Shown one piece after another: positions 8,577 through 16,130 of a DNA stretch of 39,246 nucleotides. A model generated the notes under the pieces. It was not told where the DNA came from and searched no databases. It saw nothing but the letters and a program-made list of their open reading frames with translations. A program made the translations under genes and the position numbers. Every line of letters begins with the position of its first letter. Positions within the stretch are counted from its first letter, which is position 1. Source of the stretch: DATGMP01 sp035293565 (lineage in GTDB: Bacteria; Pseudomonadota; Alphaproteobacteria; BOG-932; Roseiterribacteraceae); NCBI GenBank assembly GCA_035293565.1, contig DATGMP010000133.1, positions 1-39,246 of the forward strand, given 5' to 3'.

Positions 8577-9518
8577 ATGACACCGCAGGTAAGGGAAATC
8601 TTGAGCTGGTATGGCGGTGACAATGTCGGAACCTTGACAAATTTGGCGCGGCTATTGAACCACGGCCGATTGGCTGGCACCGGAAAGCTGGTCATTTTGC
8701 CAGTGGATCAGGGCTTTGAGCATGGGCCGGCGCGCTCCTTCGCCCCTAATCCCCCAGCGTACAATCCCCATTATCATTTTGAGCTCGCGATCGAAGCGGG
8801 CTGCAATGCCTATGCTGCTCCACTGGGCTTCCTGGAAGCCGGCGTTCGCGATTTTGCGGGGGAAATTCCGCTCATCCTCAAAACCAACGACAATGACGTG
8901 CTGCGGGAGGAGAAGGATCCGAACCAGGCATTAACCGCCAGCGTGCAGGACGCGCTTCGCTTAGGTTGCTCCGCGGTTGGCTTCACGATCTACCCGGGAT
9001 CGGCGCATCAGCTCGAAATGTACGGACAGCTCCGCGCCTACGCCGAGGAGGCAAAGCGCAACGGGCTCGCGGTCGTCATTTGGTCCTATCCGCGCGGATC
9101 AGGTCTGAGCAAGGAGGGCGAATCGGCGATCGACGTTGTCGGTTACGCCGTCCAGATCGCGGCCCAGCTCGGCGCGCACATCATCAAGGTGAAGCTGCCG
9201 ACGGCGCATATCGAGCAGGACGCGGCCCGCAAGGTGTTCGAGGAGCGGCACATTCCGATTGCGACCGCGGCGGAGCGCGTTCGTCATATCGTTGATTGCG
9301 CGTTCGCCGGCCGCCGCATCGTCATCTTCTCTGGCGGCGCCGCTGTCTTCGACGACGACAAGCTGCTGGACGAGATCCGTTCGATCCATGCTGGCGGCGG
9401 GTTTGGCTCGATCATCGGCCGCAACTCATTTCAGCGTCCGAAGGATGAGGCGCTCCGGATGCTCGGCGCTGTCATGGACATTTATGCGGCGGCGCCAGAC
9501 CGGACTCGAACGCATTGA
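8577..9518 (+). CDS. fbaB: Class I fructose-bisphosphate aldolase (DhnA/FbaB type)
   Basis: Cleaves fructose-1,6-bisphosphate to dihydroxyacetone phosphate and glyceraldehyde-3-P through a Schiff base. The 313-residue protein has the family's signature stretches: LPVDQGFEHGP near residue 42, APLGFLEAG near 82, and the probable Schiff-base lysine in HIIKVKLP near 205. SGGAAVF near 245 would bind phosphate. A Shine-Dalgarno AGGAGAG precedes ATG 8577. The stop overlaps the possible TTG start of the next small ORF, consistent with tight coupling. Confidence 0.93.
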   Translation: MTPQVREILSWYGGDNVGTLTNLARLLNHGRLAGTGKLVILPVDQGFEHGPARSFAPNPPAYNPHYHFELAIEAGCNAYAAPLGFLEAGVRDFAGEIPLILKTNDNDVLREEKDPNQALTASVQDALRLGCSAVGFTIYPGSAHQLEMYGQLRAYAEEAKRNGLAVVIWSYPRGSGLSKEGESAIDVVGYAVQIAAQLGAHIIKVKLPTAHIEQDAARKVFEERHIPIATAAERVRHIVDCAFAGRRIVIFSGGAAVFDDDKLLDEIRSIHAGGGFGSIIGRNSFQRPKDEALRMLGAVMDIYAAAPDRTRTH

Positions 9519-9532
9519 GCGCCAGGGCCGCC

Positions 9533-9886
9533 ATGCTGGATACGCCGCGGAGACCAATCATTGTCGCACCGTCGGTCTTGTCGGCGGATTTCGGACGACT
9601 TGTCGAGGAGATCCGCGCGGTCGATGCGGCGGGAGCCGACTGGATCCATGTCGACGGGATGGACGGCCGCCTCGTGCCGAACATCACGGTCGGACCGGTG
9701 GTTGTCGAGGCGACGGACAGCTGCAATTACATCATCGATTGCGCCATCGCCCAGATACCGGACCCAGCGGCGATGGAAGCCCGTCTTTCTGCCATGGTCG
9801 GCGTTGTCGAGAGCGGTCTCTTTATCGGCTTGGCATCCGGGATCGTCGTCGGTCGGCCGACTGGCGTCGAGGTCATCGAAAGATGA
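9533..9886 (+). CDS. Chimeric ORF: N-terminus of ribulose-5-P 3-epimerase joined to C-terminus of ribose-5-P isomerase A
   Basis: Only 117 residues (123 if a TTG at 9515 is used). The first ~60 are the start of Rpe: APSVLSADFGRL, then HVDGMDGRLVPNITVGP with the metal-binding histidine/aspartate region. From about base 9713 the sequence becomes the last ~57 residues of RpiA: TDSCNYIIDC, IPDPAAMEA, GVVESGLFIGLA, GVEVIER. Neither enzyme is complete: the epimerase lacks most of its barrel and the isomerase lacks its substrate-binding and catalytic N-terminal part. The simplest reading is an in-frame deletion between neighbouring rpe and rpiA genes. The frame is still open and overlaps the kinase start by ATGA, so coupling to the downstream gene has been kept. 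Catalysis is unlikely. Confidence 0.75.
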   Translation: MLDTPRRPIIVAPSVLSADFGRLVEEIRAVDAAGADWIHVDGMDGRLVPNITVGPVVVEATDSCNYIIDCAIAQIPDPAAMEARLSAMVGVVESGLFIGLASGIVVGRPTGVEVIER

Positions 9887-10689
9887 AGCGCGCTAACGCC
9901 GATCGCGCGCTGGCGCACCGAAACGGGCCACGGACCTTGGCGATCGATGTCGGTGGCACGGGACTTAAGGCATCGGTTCTCGATCAAACGGGTAAAATGT
10001 TGGTGGATCGGATTCGTGTTGCGACGCCTTACCCGTGCCCGCCGAAAATCCTGATACGTACGCTCGCGGCCCTGGTCGCGCCCCTCCCCGCTTTCGATCG
10101 AATTTCCCTGGGATTTCCTGGTGTAGTCCGTGAGGGCAGAACCCTAACGGCGCCGCATTTTGGCGACCGCTTGTGGCGGGATTTTCCACTGGCCGCCGCC
10201 CTATCCAAGTGTCTCGACAAGCCCGTCCGGTTGCTAAACGATGCCGAGATTCAGGGCTTCGGAATCGTTAAGGGACGGGGATTGGAGGTCGTGCTGACGC
10301 TCGGTACTGGGGCCGGCACGGCGGTATTTCGAGATGGCGTGCTGATGCCGCATCTCGAATTGGCGCAGCACCCGATCCACGATAACCAGACCTATAACGA
10401 TTATGTCGGCAGCAAGGCATTGCGGCGCGACGGCGCAAAAAGATGGAGCCACCGCGTCCGCAAGACGATCAAGATTCTCAATTCTCTCCTGCACTACGAT
10501 GTACTTTATCTCGGCGGCGGCAACGGAGATAAGGTCATCGATCCGCCCGCCGATGTCAGGATTGAATCAAATCACGCTGGAATCACCGGCGGGATCCGAC
10601 TGTGGGATGCTGATGTCGAGCAGCTTCTATTTGGTGGCGGCGTCACATCGGTGCTGTCCTCGCACGCGAAGACCAAGCATCGGAACTAG
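9883..10689 (+). CDS. ROK-family glucokinase (polyphosphate-glucokinase-like)
   Basis: A 268-residue ROK-fold sugar kinase that would phosphorylate glucose released by the neighbouring glycosidases. The phosphate-1 motif LAIDVGGTGLKAS is near residue 20, ISLGFPGVV near 80, LNDAEIQGFG with the catalytic aspartate near 120, and LGTGAGTAVF near 143. The usual ROK zinc-binding CxCGxxGC motif is not visible, which fits the compact PpgK-like branch. Whether the donor is polyphosphate or ATP cannot be told. The start is ATG 9883, overlapping the previous stop; the longer open frame upstream only shadows the chimera. The gene is followed 41 bases later by the GH39 gene. Confidence 0.85.
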   Translation: MKRANADRALAHRNGPRTLAIDVGGTGLKASVLDQTGKMLVDRIRVATPYPCPPKILIRTLAALVAPLPAFDRISLGFPGVVREGRTLTAPHFGDRLWRDFPLAAALSKCLDKPVRLLNDAEIQGFGIVKGRGLEVVLTLGTGAGTAVFRDGVLMPHLELAQHPIHDNQTYNDYVGSKALRRDGAKRWSHRVRKTIKILNSLLHYDVLYLGGGNGDKVIDPPADVRIESNHAGITGGIRLWDADVEQLLFGGGVTSVLSSHAKTKHRN

Positions 10690-10730
10690 AGGACGGACGC
10701 TCCATCCGGAGTGGCCGAAGGAGATTTACC

Positions 10731-12182
10731 ATGAGCGCAAGGTTCAAGTGCGACGTCAACGGCGCCGCTTCGCCTTTGCCCCATTTCTGGGAACATACGG
10801 TCGGCAGCGATCATGCGCTGATGGCGTTGAGGGCCGATTGGCGGGAGCAAATACGGCGCGCCCATGATGAGCTAGGATTTCGGCATGTGCGCTTTCATGG
10901 CCTGCTATGCGACGATGTCGGCACGTTGATTGCCGAAGGCGACAAGCGCTTCTATTCCTTCCACAATGCGGACCAGATCTTCGATTTCCTGCTGTCAATC
11001 GGCATGAAACCATTCGTGGAGCTGAGTTTCATGCCCGGCACCCTCGCTTCGGGCGACAAAACAGTCTTCCGCTATCGCGCCAACGTCACTCCGCCTAAGG
11101 ACTACGCGCAATGGGCGCTGCTGATTCGCGACCTCGTTGCGCATTGGGTCGAGCGTTACGGCATAAACGAGGTTCGCCAGTGGTTCTTCGAGGTGTGGAA
11201 CGAGCCAAACCTCGACGCCTTCGGAAGCGGCAAACAGGACGATTATTTCAAGCTCTATCGCTACACTTCGGAGGCGGTCAAATCGGTCGATAAGGCGCTC
11301 AAGGTGGGCGGTCCGGCGACCGCGGAAAACGCGTGGATCGCGGATTTCATCGGATTTTGTACGAAGAGCCAGCTGCCCGCTGACTTTATCAGCACCCATC
11401 ATTATCCGACCGACGCGTTCGGGGAGCCCGGCGACGATACCGAGGCGCAGCTTTCGAAGAGTCGCCGCAGCGTGCTGCGCGAACAAGCGCAGGAGGTCCG
11501 CAGACAGGCCGGCGAGCGGCCGGTGTATTACACAGAATGGTGCACGTCTTCGAATCCCCGCGATCCGATGCATGACGAACCTTACGCCGCGGCCTTCGTG
11601 ATCAAGACCATCATGGAGGCGAACGGGCTCGTGCAAGGCTATAGCTATTGGACCTTTTCTGACATCTTCGAAGAGAATTACTTTCCGTCCGAGCCGTTCC
11701 ACGGCGGCTTCGGTTTGCTCAACATTCACGGCATCGCCAAACCCGCGTATCGCGCCTTCGAATTGTTGCATGCGCTCGGTACGGAATTGACGCCGGTCGA
11801 AGGCGGGCATCCGACGGTCGATGCGTGGACCGTCAGGGACGTCGAGTCCGTGACCGTACTTTTCACGAACTACGCCTTGCCGCGCCATCCGATCGCCGCG
11901 GAGTCGATCCATATGACCTTGATCGGCGCGCGGTCTCCGGCCCAGGTTACAATCCGGCGGATCGACTCGGATCATGCCAACGTGAAGCGGCGCTGGCAGG
12001 AAATGGGTTCGCCGAAATACCTGAATGCAGCGAACATCGAGGAACTTGACTCAGCGTCGCTTTGCCAATCCGAACCGCACCCGTTCGACTTCCAGGGCGG
12101 CACGATCGACTTTGACGTCACCTTGCCGCCGCTTTCGGTGGCGGCTGTGACCGTCCAGTTTGGATCGAGCGAACGTGGTTGA
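10731..12182 (+). CDS. GH39-like glycoside hydrolase (beta-xylosidase-like), cytoplasmic
   Basis: A 483-residue TIM-barrel glycosidase of the clan that includes GH39. The acid/base glutamate is in VWNEPN (about residue 157) and the nucleophile glutamate in YYTEWC (about residue 266), followed by SYWTFSDIFEE. A C-terminal beta-domain ends in DFDVTLPPLSVAAVTVQF, as usual in the family. There is no signal peptide, so it would act on imported or internal oligosaccharides. A strong GAAGGAG ribosome site precedes ATG 10731. It overlaps the next gene by 8 bases. The precise substrate is uncertain; the family includes beta-xylosidases and iduronidases. Confidence 0.88.
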   Translation: MSARFKCDVNGAASPLPHFWEHTVGSDHALMALRADWREQIRRAHDELGFRHVRFHGLLCDDVGTLIAEGDKRFYSFHNADQIFDFLLSIGMKPFVELSFMPGTLASGDKTVFRYRANVTPPKDYAQWALLIRDLVAHWVERYGINEVRQWFFEVWNEPNLDAFGSGKQDDYFKLYRYTSEAVKSVDKALKVGGPATAENAWIADFIGFCTKSQLPADFISTHHYPTDAFGEPGDDTEAQLSKSRRSVLREQAQEVRRQAGERPVYYTEWCTSSNPRDPMHDEPYAAAFVIKTIMEANGLVQGYSYWTFSDIFEENYFPSEPFHGGFGLLNIHGIAKPAYRAFELLHALGTELTPVEGGHPTVDAWTVRDVESVTVLFTNYALPRHPIAAESIHMTLIGARSPAQVTIRRIDSDHANVKRRWQEMGSPKYLNAANIEELDSASLCQSEPHPFDFQGGTIDFDVTLPPLSVAAVTVQFGSSERG

Positions 12183-13470
12183 ACCGACGGCACAGTCGGA
12201 CGAAGAATTGCTGGATCGGTTCCAGCAAGCCGCGTTCGGCTATTTTTTGGAACAATTCAATCCCGATAACGGCCTGATCGCCGATACGAGTCGCGCGGGA
12301 TCACCGGCCAGCATCGCGGTCGTGGGCTTCGCGCTTTCGTGTTATCCGGTGGGCGTGGAGCGCGGTTGGATATCACGCGCTGACGCAGCGAGACGAACAC
12401 TCGTCGCGCTGCGCTTCTTTTCGAACAGCCGGCAAAGCGAGCAAGCGGACGGGACGGGCTATAAGGGTTTCTACTACCACTTCCTCGACATGAAGACCGG
12501 CAAGCGCGTTTGGCAGTCGGAACTGTCGCTGATAGACACCACGCTGTTGCTTGCGGGCGTGCTGGCTGCGAGCGAGTATTTCAGCGAGGACACGCCAAGC
12601 GAGAACGAGATCCGCCAATGCGCTGATGCGATCTATCGCCGTATCGATTGGCAATGGGCCTGTGATGGTGAGGCGACCGTCCGGCAGGGATGGAAGCCGG
12701 AGAGCGGATTTTTGCACTATGGCTGGGAAGGCTACAGCGAGGCCGCTATTCTCTATGTTCTGGGCTTGGCGTCGCCTTCGCATCCCCTGCCGGACGACAG
12801 CTTTGCGGCGTGGACCGCGACCTATCAATGGGAGAACATTTACGATTACGAGTTTCTCTATGCCGGACCACTCTTCATTCATCACTTCTCTCACGCCTGG
12901 ATCGATTTCGCAGGCATACGAGATCGCTTCATGCGCGAAAAGGACAGCGATTACTTCGAAAACAGCCAACGCGCCATTTATGTGCAGCGTGACTACGCAC
13001 GGCGCAATCCTTATGGTTTCGAGGGCTACGGTAATGAATGTTGGGGCATCACGGCGGGCGATGGGCCAGGCTTCAGGACACTGAGGACCGACGGCAGGCA
13101 TCGTTGCTTTCTCGGCTATGCGGCTCGTGGCGTACCTTATGGGCCGGACGACGGCACCATCGCCCCATGTGCATCGCTCGCGTCGCTGCCGTTCGCACCG
13201 GAGCTTGCGTTGTCGGCATTGCGCCAGTTTTGTGCGCGCTACCCCGAGATGACCCGGGATTCGAGGTTGCCGAGCGGCTTCAATCCGACACTATCAGGCG
13301 AGGGCCCCAACGGCTGGGTCTCCGAGGGCTATTTCGGGCTCGATCAGGGCATTCTCGTACTAATGATCGAGAACTATCGCTCGGGGTTGATTTGGAAGCT
13401 GATGCGGCGGTGCCCTTATATCGGAGACGGACTGCGCCGCGCCGGCTTCACGGGCGGCTGGCTGAGATGA
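12175..13470 (+). CDS. Glucoamylase-like / GH144-type beta-1,2-glucanase-like protein
   Basis: A 431-residue protein of the Glycoamylase (PF10091) type, an (alpha/alpha)6 barrel fold that includes GH144 beta-1,2-glucanases and the tail of cyclic beta-1,2-glucan synthase. Recognisable stretches are FNPDNGLIADTSR near residue 25, the family hallmark GWEGYSEAAILYVLGL with SPSHPL near 185-205, and NECWGITAGDGPG near 290. No signal peptide is seen. GTG 12175 overlaps the GH39 stop by 8 bases; a TTG at 12160 is a possible alternative. The pairing with GH39 and a glucose kinase suggests intracellular glucan or oligosaccharide turnover feeding the glycolytic and pentose-phosphate genes. The substrate is inferred from family only. 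Confidence 0.8.
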   Translation: MVEPTAQSDEELLDRFQQAAFGYFLEQFNPDNGLIADTSRAGSPASIAVVGFALSCYPVGVERGWISRADAARRTLVALRFFSNSRQSEQADGTGYKGFYYHFLDMKTGKRVWQSELSLIDTTLLLAGVLAASEYFSEDTPSENEIRQCADAIYRRIDWQWACDGEATVRQGWKPESGFLHYGWEGYSEAAILYVLGLASPSHPLPDDSFAAWTATYQWENIYDYEFLYAGPLFIHHFSHAWIDFAGIRDRFMREKDSDYFENSQRAIYVQRDYARRNPYGFEGYGNECWGITAGDGPGFRTLRTDGRHRCFLGYAARGVPYGPDDGTIAPCASLASLPFAPELALSALRQFCARYPEMTRDSRLPSGFNPTLSGEGPNGWVSEGYFGLDQGILVLMIENYRSGLIWKLMRRCPYIGDGLRRAGFTGGWLR

Positions 13471-15023
13471 CGAGTTCTTCCACGCAACAGGCGCACGTCA
13501 TGCAGCACGATGAAACGTTATCGACTAGTGCGCCGGACAATCGCTTTAATCGCGCTCTCATGGAGAACGTTCATCCACCTGCCTGGCGCAATCCCGATCC
13601 CGCCGACATGTACAATCTTGTCATTATTGGCGCCGGCCCTGCGGGACTCGTCGCCGCGCGTAGCGCAGCCGCGCTGGGAGCCAAGGTGGCACTTATCGAG
13701 CGCGGCCTTATTGGAGGCGATTGCTTAAATTCGGGTTGTGTTCCGTCAAAAGCGATCATTCGCACGTCGCGACTATATGCGGAGATGCGCACGGCTGATG
13801 ACTTTGGGGCGCAAACGCCCGAGGGCATCAGGGTGGACTTTCCATGCGTGATGGAGCGGATGCGACGCGTCCGCTCGCGCATCAGCCGGGCTGACACCGC
13901 ACAGCGGCTGAGTGAAAATGGCGTCGCTGTGTTTTTCGGTGAGGCGCGGTTTGTCGGACCCCGCGCTATAATGGTTGAAGGCGACACGTTGCGATTCAAG
14001 AAGGCACTCATCGCTACGGGATCACGGCCGACGACTCCTAGAATTCCAGGGCTCGCTGAAACGGGGTATTTGACCAACGAAAGCGTTTTCGATTTGACCG
14101 CGCTTCCGCGTCGCCTGTTGGTTATCGGCGGCGGCCCATTGGGATGCGAATTGGCGCAGTCATTTCGCAGGCTGGGATCGCAGGTCATTATCGCTCAAGA
14201 CGAACCGATGTTTCTGCCCGGGGAAGAGCGTGATGCCGCGCAGATTCTTTCCGACGCACTGGCACGTGATGGCGTCGAGATCCATCTCAACACGACAGCC
14301 GTCGCCGTGCGCCGCGAGGGCGCAAATACGGTGGTCGATCTCGTCAGCGAAGATAACATGATCAGCGTGTCTGTCGATGAAATCGTCACCGGCATCGGCC
14401 GCGCTCCCAATGTGGAAAACATAGATATGGAGGTGGCCGGCGTCCAATACGACACCGACAGCGGCATTCTTGTTAACGACTACCTGCAGACAACGAACCG
14501 GCGGATCTACGCGGCGGGTGATGTTTGCTTGACGCATAAATTTACGCATACCGCGGACGCTTCGGCACGCATTGTAGTGCAAAACGCGCTATTCTTGGGG
14601 CGCCAGAGATTTAGTGCGCTGACGATCCCCTGGTGTACCTATACCCATCCAGAAATCGCCCATGTCGGTCTCTATATTCGCGAAGCGCGCGAGAAGGGCA
14701 TACCCGTAAAGACTTTCACGGTTCTCATGCATGACGTCGATCGGGCGATTACCGATGGGGAAGATGAGGGATTCGTAAAAATACACGTACGAGACGGTAC
14801 GGATCGAATCTTGGGCGCTACCATTGTCGCGAAGCACGCAGGCGAAATGATCAATGGACTCTCGCTCGCCATCACCTCCGGAATAGGACTGCGCGCCCTG
14901 GCACAGGTTATCCATGCCTATCCGACGCAGGCAGAAGCGATCAAGATGGCCGCGGACGCCTATTGCCGCACGCGCCTGACGCCCGCTCGCAAATCTCTCG
15001 CGAGGCTCTGGCTGGCAAGGTAG
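13467..15023 (+). CDS. Pyridine nucleotide-disulfide oxidoreductase (dihydrolipoamide dehydrogenase / mercuric-reductase-like)
   Basis: A 518-residue class I flavin disulfide reductase. After a ~45-residue N-terminal extension comes the FAD motif VIIGAGPAGLVAARSAA, then the redox-active disulfide GGDCLNSGCVPSK, the NAD(P) motif VIGGGPLGCELAQ, the second FAD motif YAAGDVCLTHKF, and the C-terminal dimer motif HAYPTQAEA with the His/Glu proton relay. There is no N-terminal heavy-metal (HMA) domain and no C-terminal vicinal cysteine pair, so true mercury reduction is unlikely. The start ATG 13467 overlaps the previous stop (ATGA), so it is the last gene of the operon. The physiological substrate is unknown. 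Confidence 0.85.
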   Translation: MTSSSTQQAHVMQHDETLSTSAPDNRFNRALMENVHPPAWRNPDPADMYNLVIIGAGPAGLVAARSAAALGAKVALIERGLIGGDCLNSGCVPSKAIIRTSRLYAEMRTADDFGAQTPEGIRVDFPCVMERMRRVRSRISRADTAQRLSENGVAVFFGEARFVGPRAIMVEGDTLRFKKALIATGSRPTTPRIPGLAETGYLTNESVFDLTALPRRLLVIGGGPLGCELAQSFRRLGSQVIIAQDEPMFLPGEERDAAQILSDALARDGVEIHLNTTAVAVRREGANTVVDLVSEDNMISVSVDEIVTGIGRAPNVENIDMEVAGVQYDTDSGILVNDYLQTTNRRIYAAGDVCLTHKFTHTADASARIVVQNALFLGRQRFSALTIPWCTYTHPEIAHVGLYIREAREKGIPVKTFTVLMHDVDRAITDGEDEGFVKIHVRDGTDRILGATIVAKHAGEMINGLSLAITSGIGLRALAQVIHAYPTQAEAIKMAADAYCRTRLTPARKSLARLWLAR

Positions 15024-15097
15024 AAGTGGTGACGCGACGAGGCGCCGGCCGTCAGAGTGAGTGACCTGCGCCCCAAGGATCATTCAACCATGCTTGT

Positions 15098-15463
15098 TCA
15101 AGAGGGGGCTGGGGCATCGAGTGCGCGTTGGATGGCCCGACTGAGGTCCCTGTCACGAACCGGCTTTTGGACTACAATTGCGCCCGGTATCAGCGCGCGA
15201 ATTCTCGAAGTCTCGCCACTGACGAACACGTGCGGGATCCATCCAGTGCGGAGTATTTCCTGGACCGCTGCGACGCCGCTTCCATCGCGCAACCGCGCAT
15301 CGACTATCATCAGATCTGGTTTGTATCGAGCGGCAGCGGCCACAGCGTCAGCCTCGGTTGCCTCGATTGCGCAAACGTCGTAACCCATCGCCGCGAGCGC
15401 GTCAGCAAATAGCATGCCGATCAGGACATCGTCCTCCACCACGAGGACACGGGGCGCTTTCAT
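15098..15463 (-). CDS. Single-domain response regulator (CheY-like receiver)
   Basis: A 121-residue stand-alone REC domain. The acidic pair is in VVEDD (residues 9-10), the phospho-acceptor aspartate in LMIVDARLRD near 53, the serine of FVSGETS near 85 and the conserved lysine in VQKPV near 105. There is no output domain. It begins 13 bases after the dps stop; the longer frame upstream overlaps dps and has no receiver homology, so ATG 15463 is preferred. It probably serves as a phosphate sink or partner, and the hybrid kinase on the other side of dps is the obvious candidate partner. Confidence 0.85.
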   Translation of the reverse strand: MKAPRVLVVEDDVLIGMLFADALAAMGYDVCAIEATEADAVAAAARYKPDLMIVDARLRDGSGVAAVQEILRTGWIPHVFVSGETSRIRALIPGAIVVQKPVRDRDLSRAIQRALDAPAPS

Positions 15464-15476
15464 GGATTCACTTCGC

Positions 15477-15839
15477 CTATCGTGCGGATTGGCCGAATGC
15501 GGCGAGCGTTCCCGAGACGGCAAATACGTGTTCCTGCTCGTCGGCAATGCCAAGTGGATAGGGGACGAGAAAAGAGCGCTCAGCCGCTACTTGCACCGTG
15601 CCGTATGCCGTGCCCCCCAGTCCGCCGGCGCGCTCCGCAATAAGGTCGGAATAGTTCTCCACCTCCGTCGAGACTTTATCGAACAGTTCGTGGATTGCGA
15701 TGAAACTTGGCCCACGCACATTCCAATGCGCCTGTTTCACCTGCGCATGCAGGTCGATGGCTGCTGCTAAATGTTTGTTTAGAAGTTCGACGGATTGCGC
15801 ACGAATGTTCTCGGAGAGTGTGTTGTGTGTCGGGTGCAT
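15477..15839 (-). CDS. dps: Dps-like ferritin / DNA-protection protein, C-terminally short
   Basis: Dps proteins store iron in a dodecamer and protect DNA under stress. The ferroxidase residues are visible in HAQVKQAHWNVRG (two histidines) and IHELFDKVSTEVENYSDLIAER. It is only 120 residues; usual Dps are about 155-165. The protein stops after FGQSAR, just before the last long helix of the four-helix bundle would begin, and the response-regulator start follows 13 bases later. The missing ~45 residues suggest a deletion at this junction. The start is ATG 15839 with GGAG 7 bases upstream. It is transcribed divergently from the hybrid kinase, with a FixJ-box-like dyad 151 nt upstream. Confidence 0.85.
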   Translation of the reverse strand: MHPTHNTLSENIRAQSVELLNKHLAAAIDLHAQVKQAHWNVRGPSFIAIHELFDKVSTEVENYSDLIAERAGGLGGTAYGTVQVAAERSFLVPYPLGIADEQEHVFAVSGTLAAFGQSAR

Positions 15840-16130
15840 CGGCAAATCTCCAAGCTGATATTGGCGAGCGCCAGTCCGATATGCCGGGACCAGCACGACC
15901 TCTGATGGCCCGCACGTCAGCCAAAGAGCCTACGCCCCAGGCCTTTGTGAACTCACAGGCCCAACTCTAACCGATGTGCGACAGCCACGAGCAGGCTCGG
16001 AAACTACGCAGAGCGACGGCCCATTCGGCCAACTAGGTCTTTGCCGCTCGGGTCGCGCCAGTAGCGAGCCTGTGATAACGTGGAGAAACCTGTTCCACGA
16101 GGGAGCTTTTCCGGAGGCGATCTGCGTAAA
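15840..16130. other. Divergent intergenic region between dps and the hybrid kinase
   Basis: About 290 bases with no convincing gene. It contains the minus-strand FixJ-box-like dyad at 15991-16007, with a TTAGAG -10-like hexamer about 21 bases further toward dps. It also holds a GGAGG at 16113-16117 before the kinase start. It probably carries promoters for both directions. Confidence 0.5.
15991..16007 (-). promoter_or_regulatory. FixJ-box-like dyad upstream of dps
   Basis: Read on the minus strand the site is GTAGTTTCCGAGCCTGC. It matches the copies at 1983 and 20583 except at a few positions in the right arm. It ends 151 nt before the dps start, exactly as at tal-pgi, and points the same way relative to its gene. 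On the other side it is 123 nt from the hybrid kinase start. Confidence 0.5.

Noticed and set aside
13467..15023. Mercuric reductase function
   Set aside because: No heavy-metal-binding N-terminal domain, no C-terminal cysteine pair and no mer neighbours.
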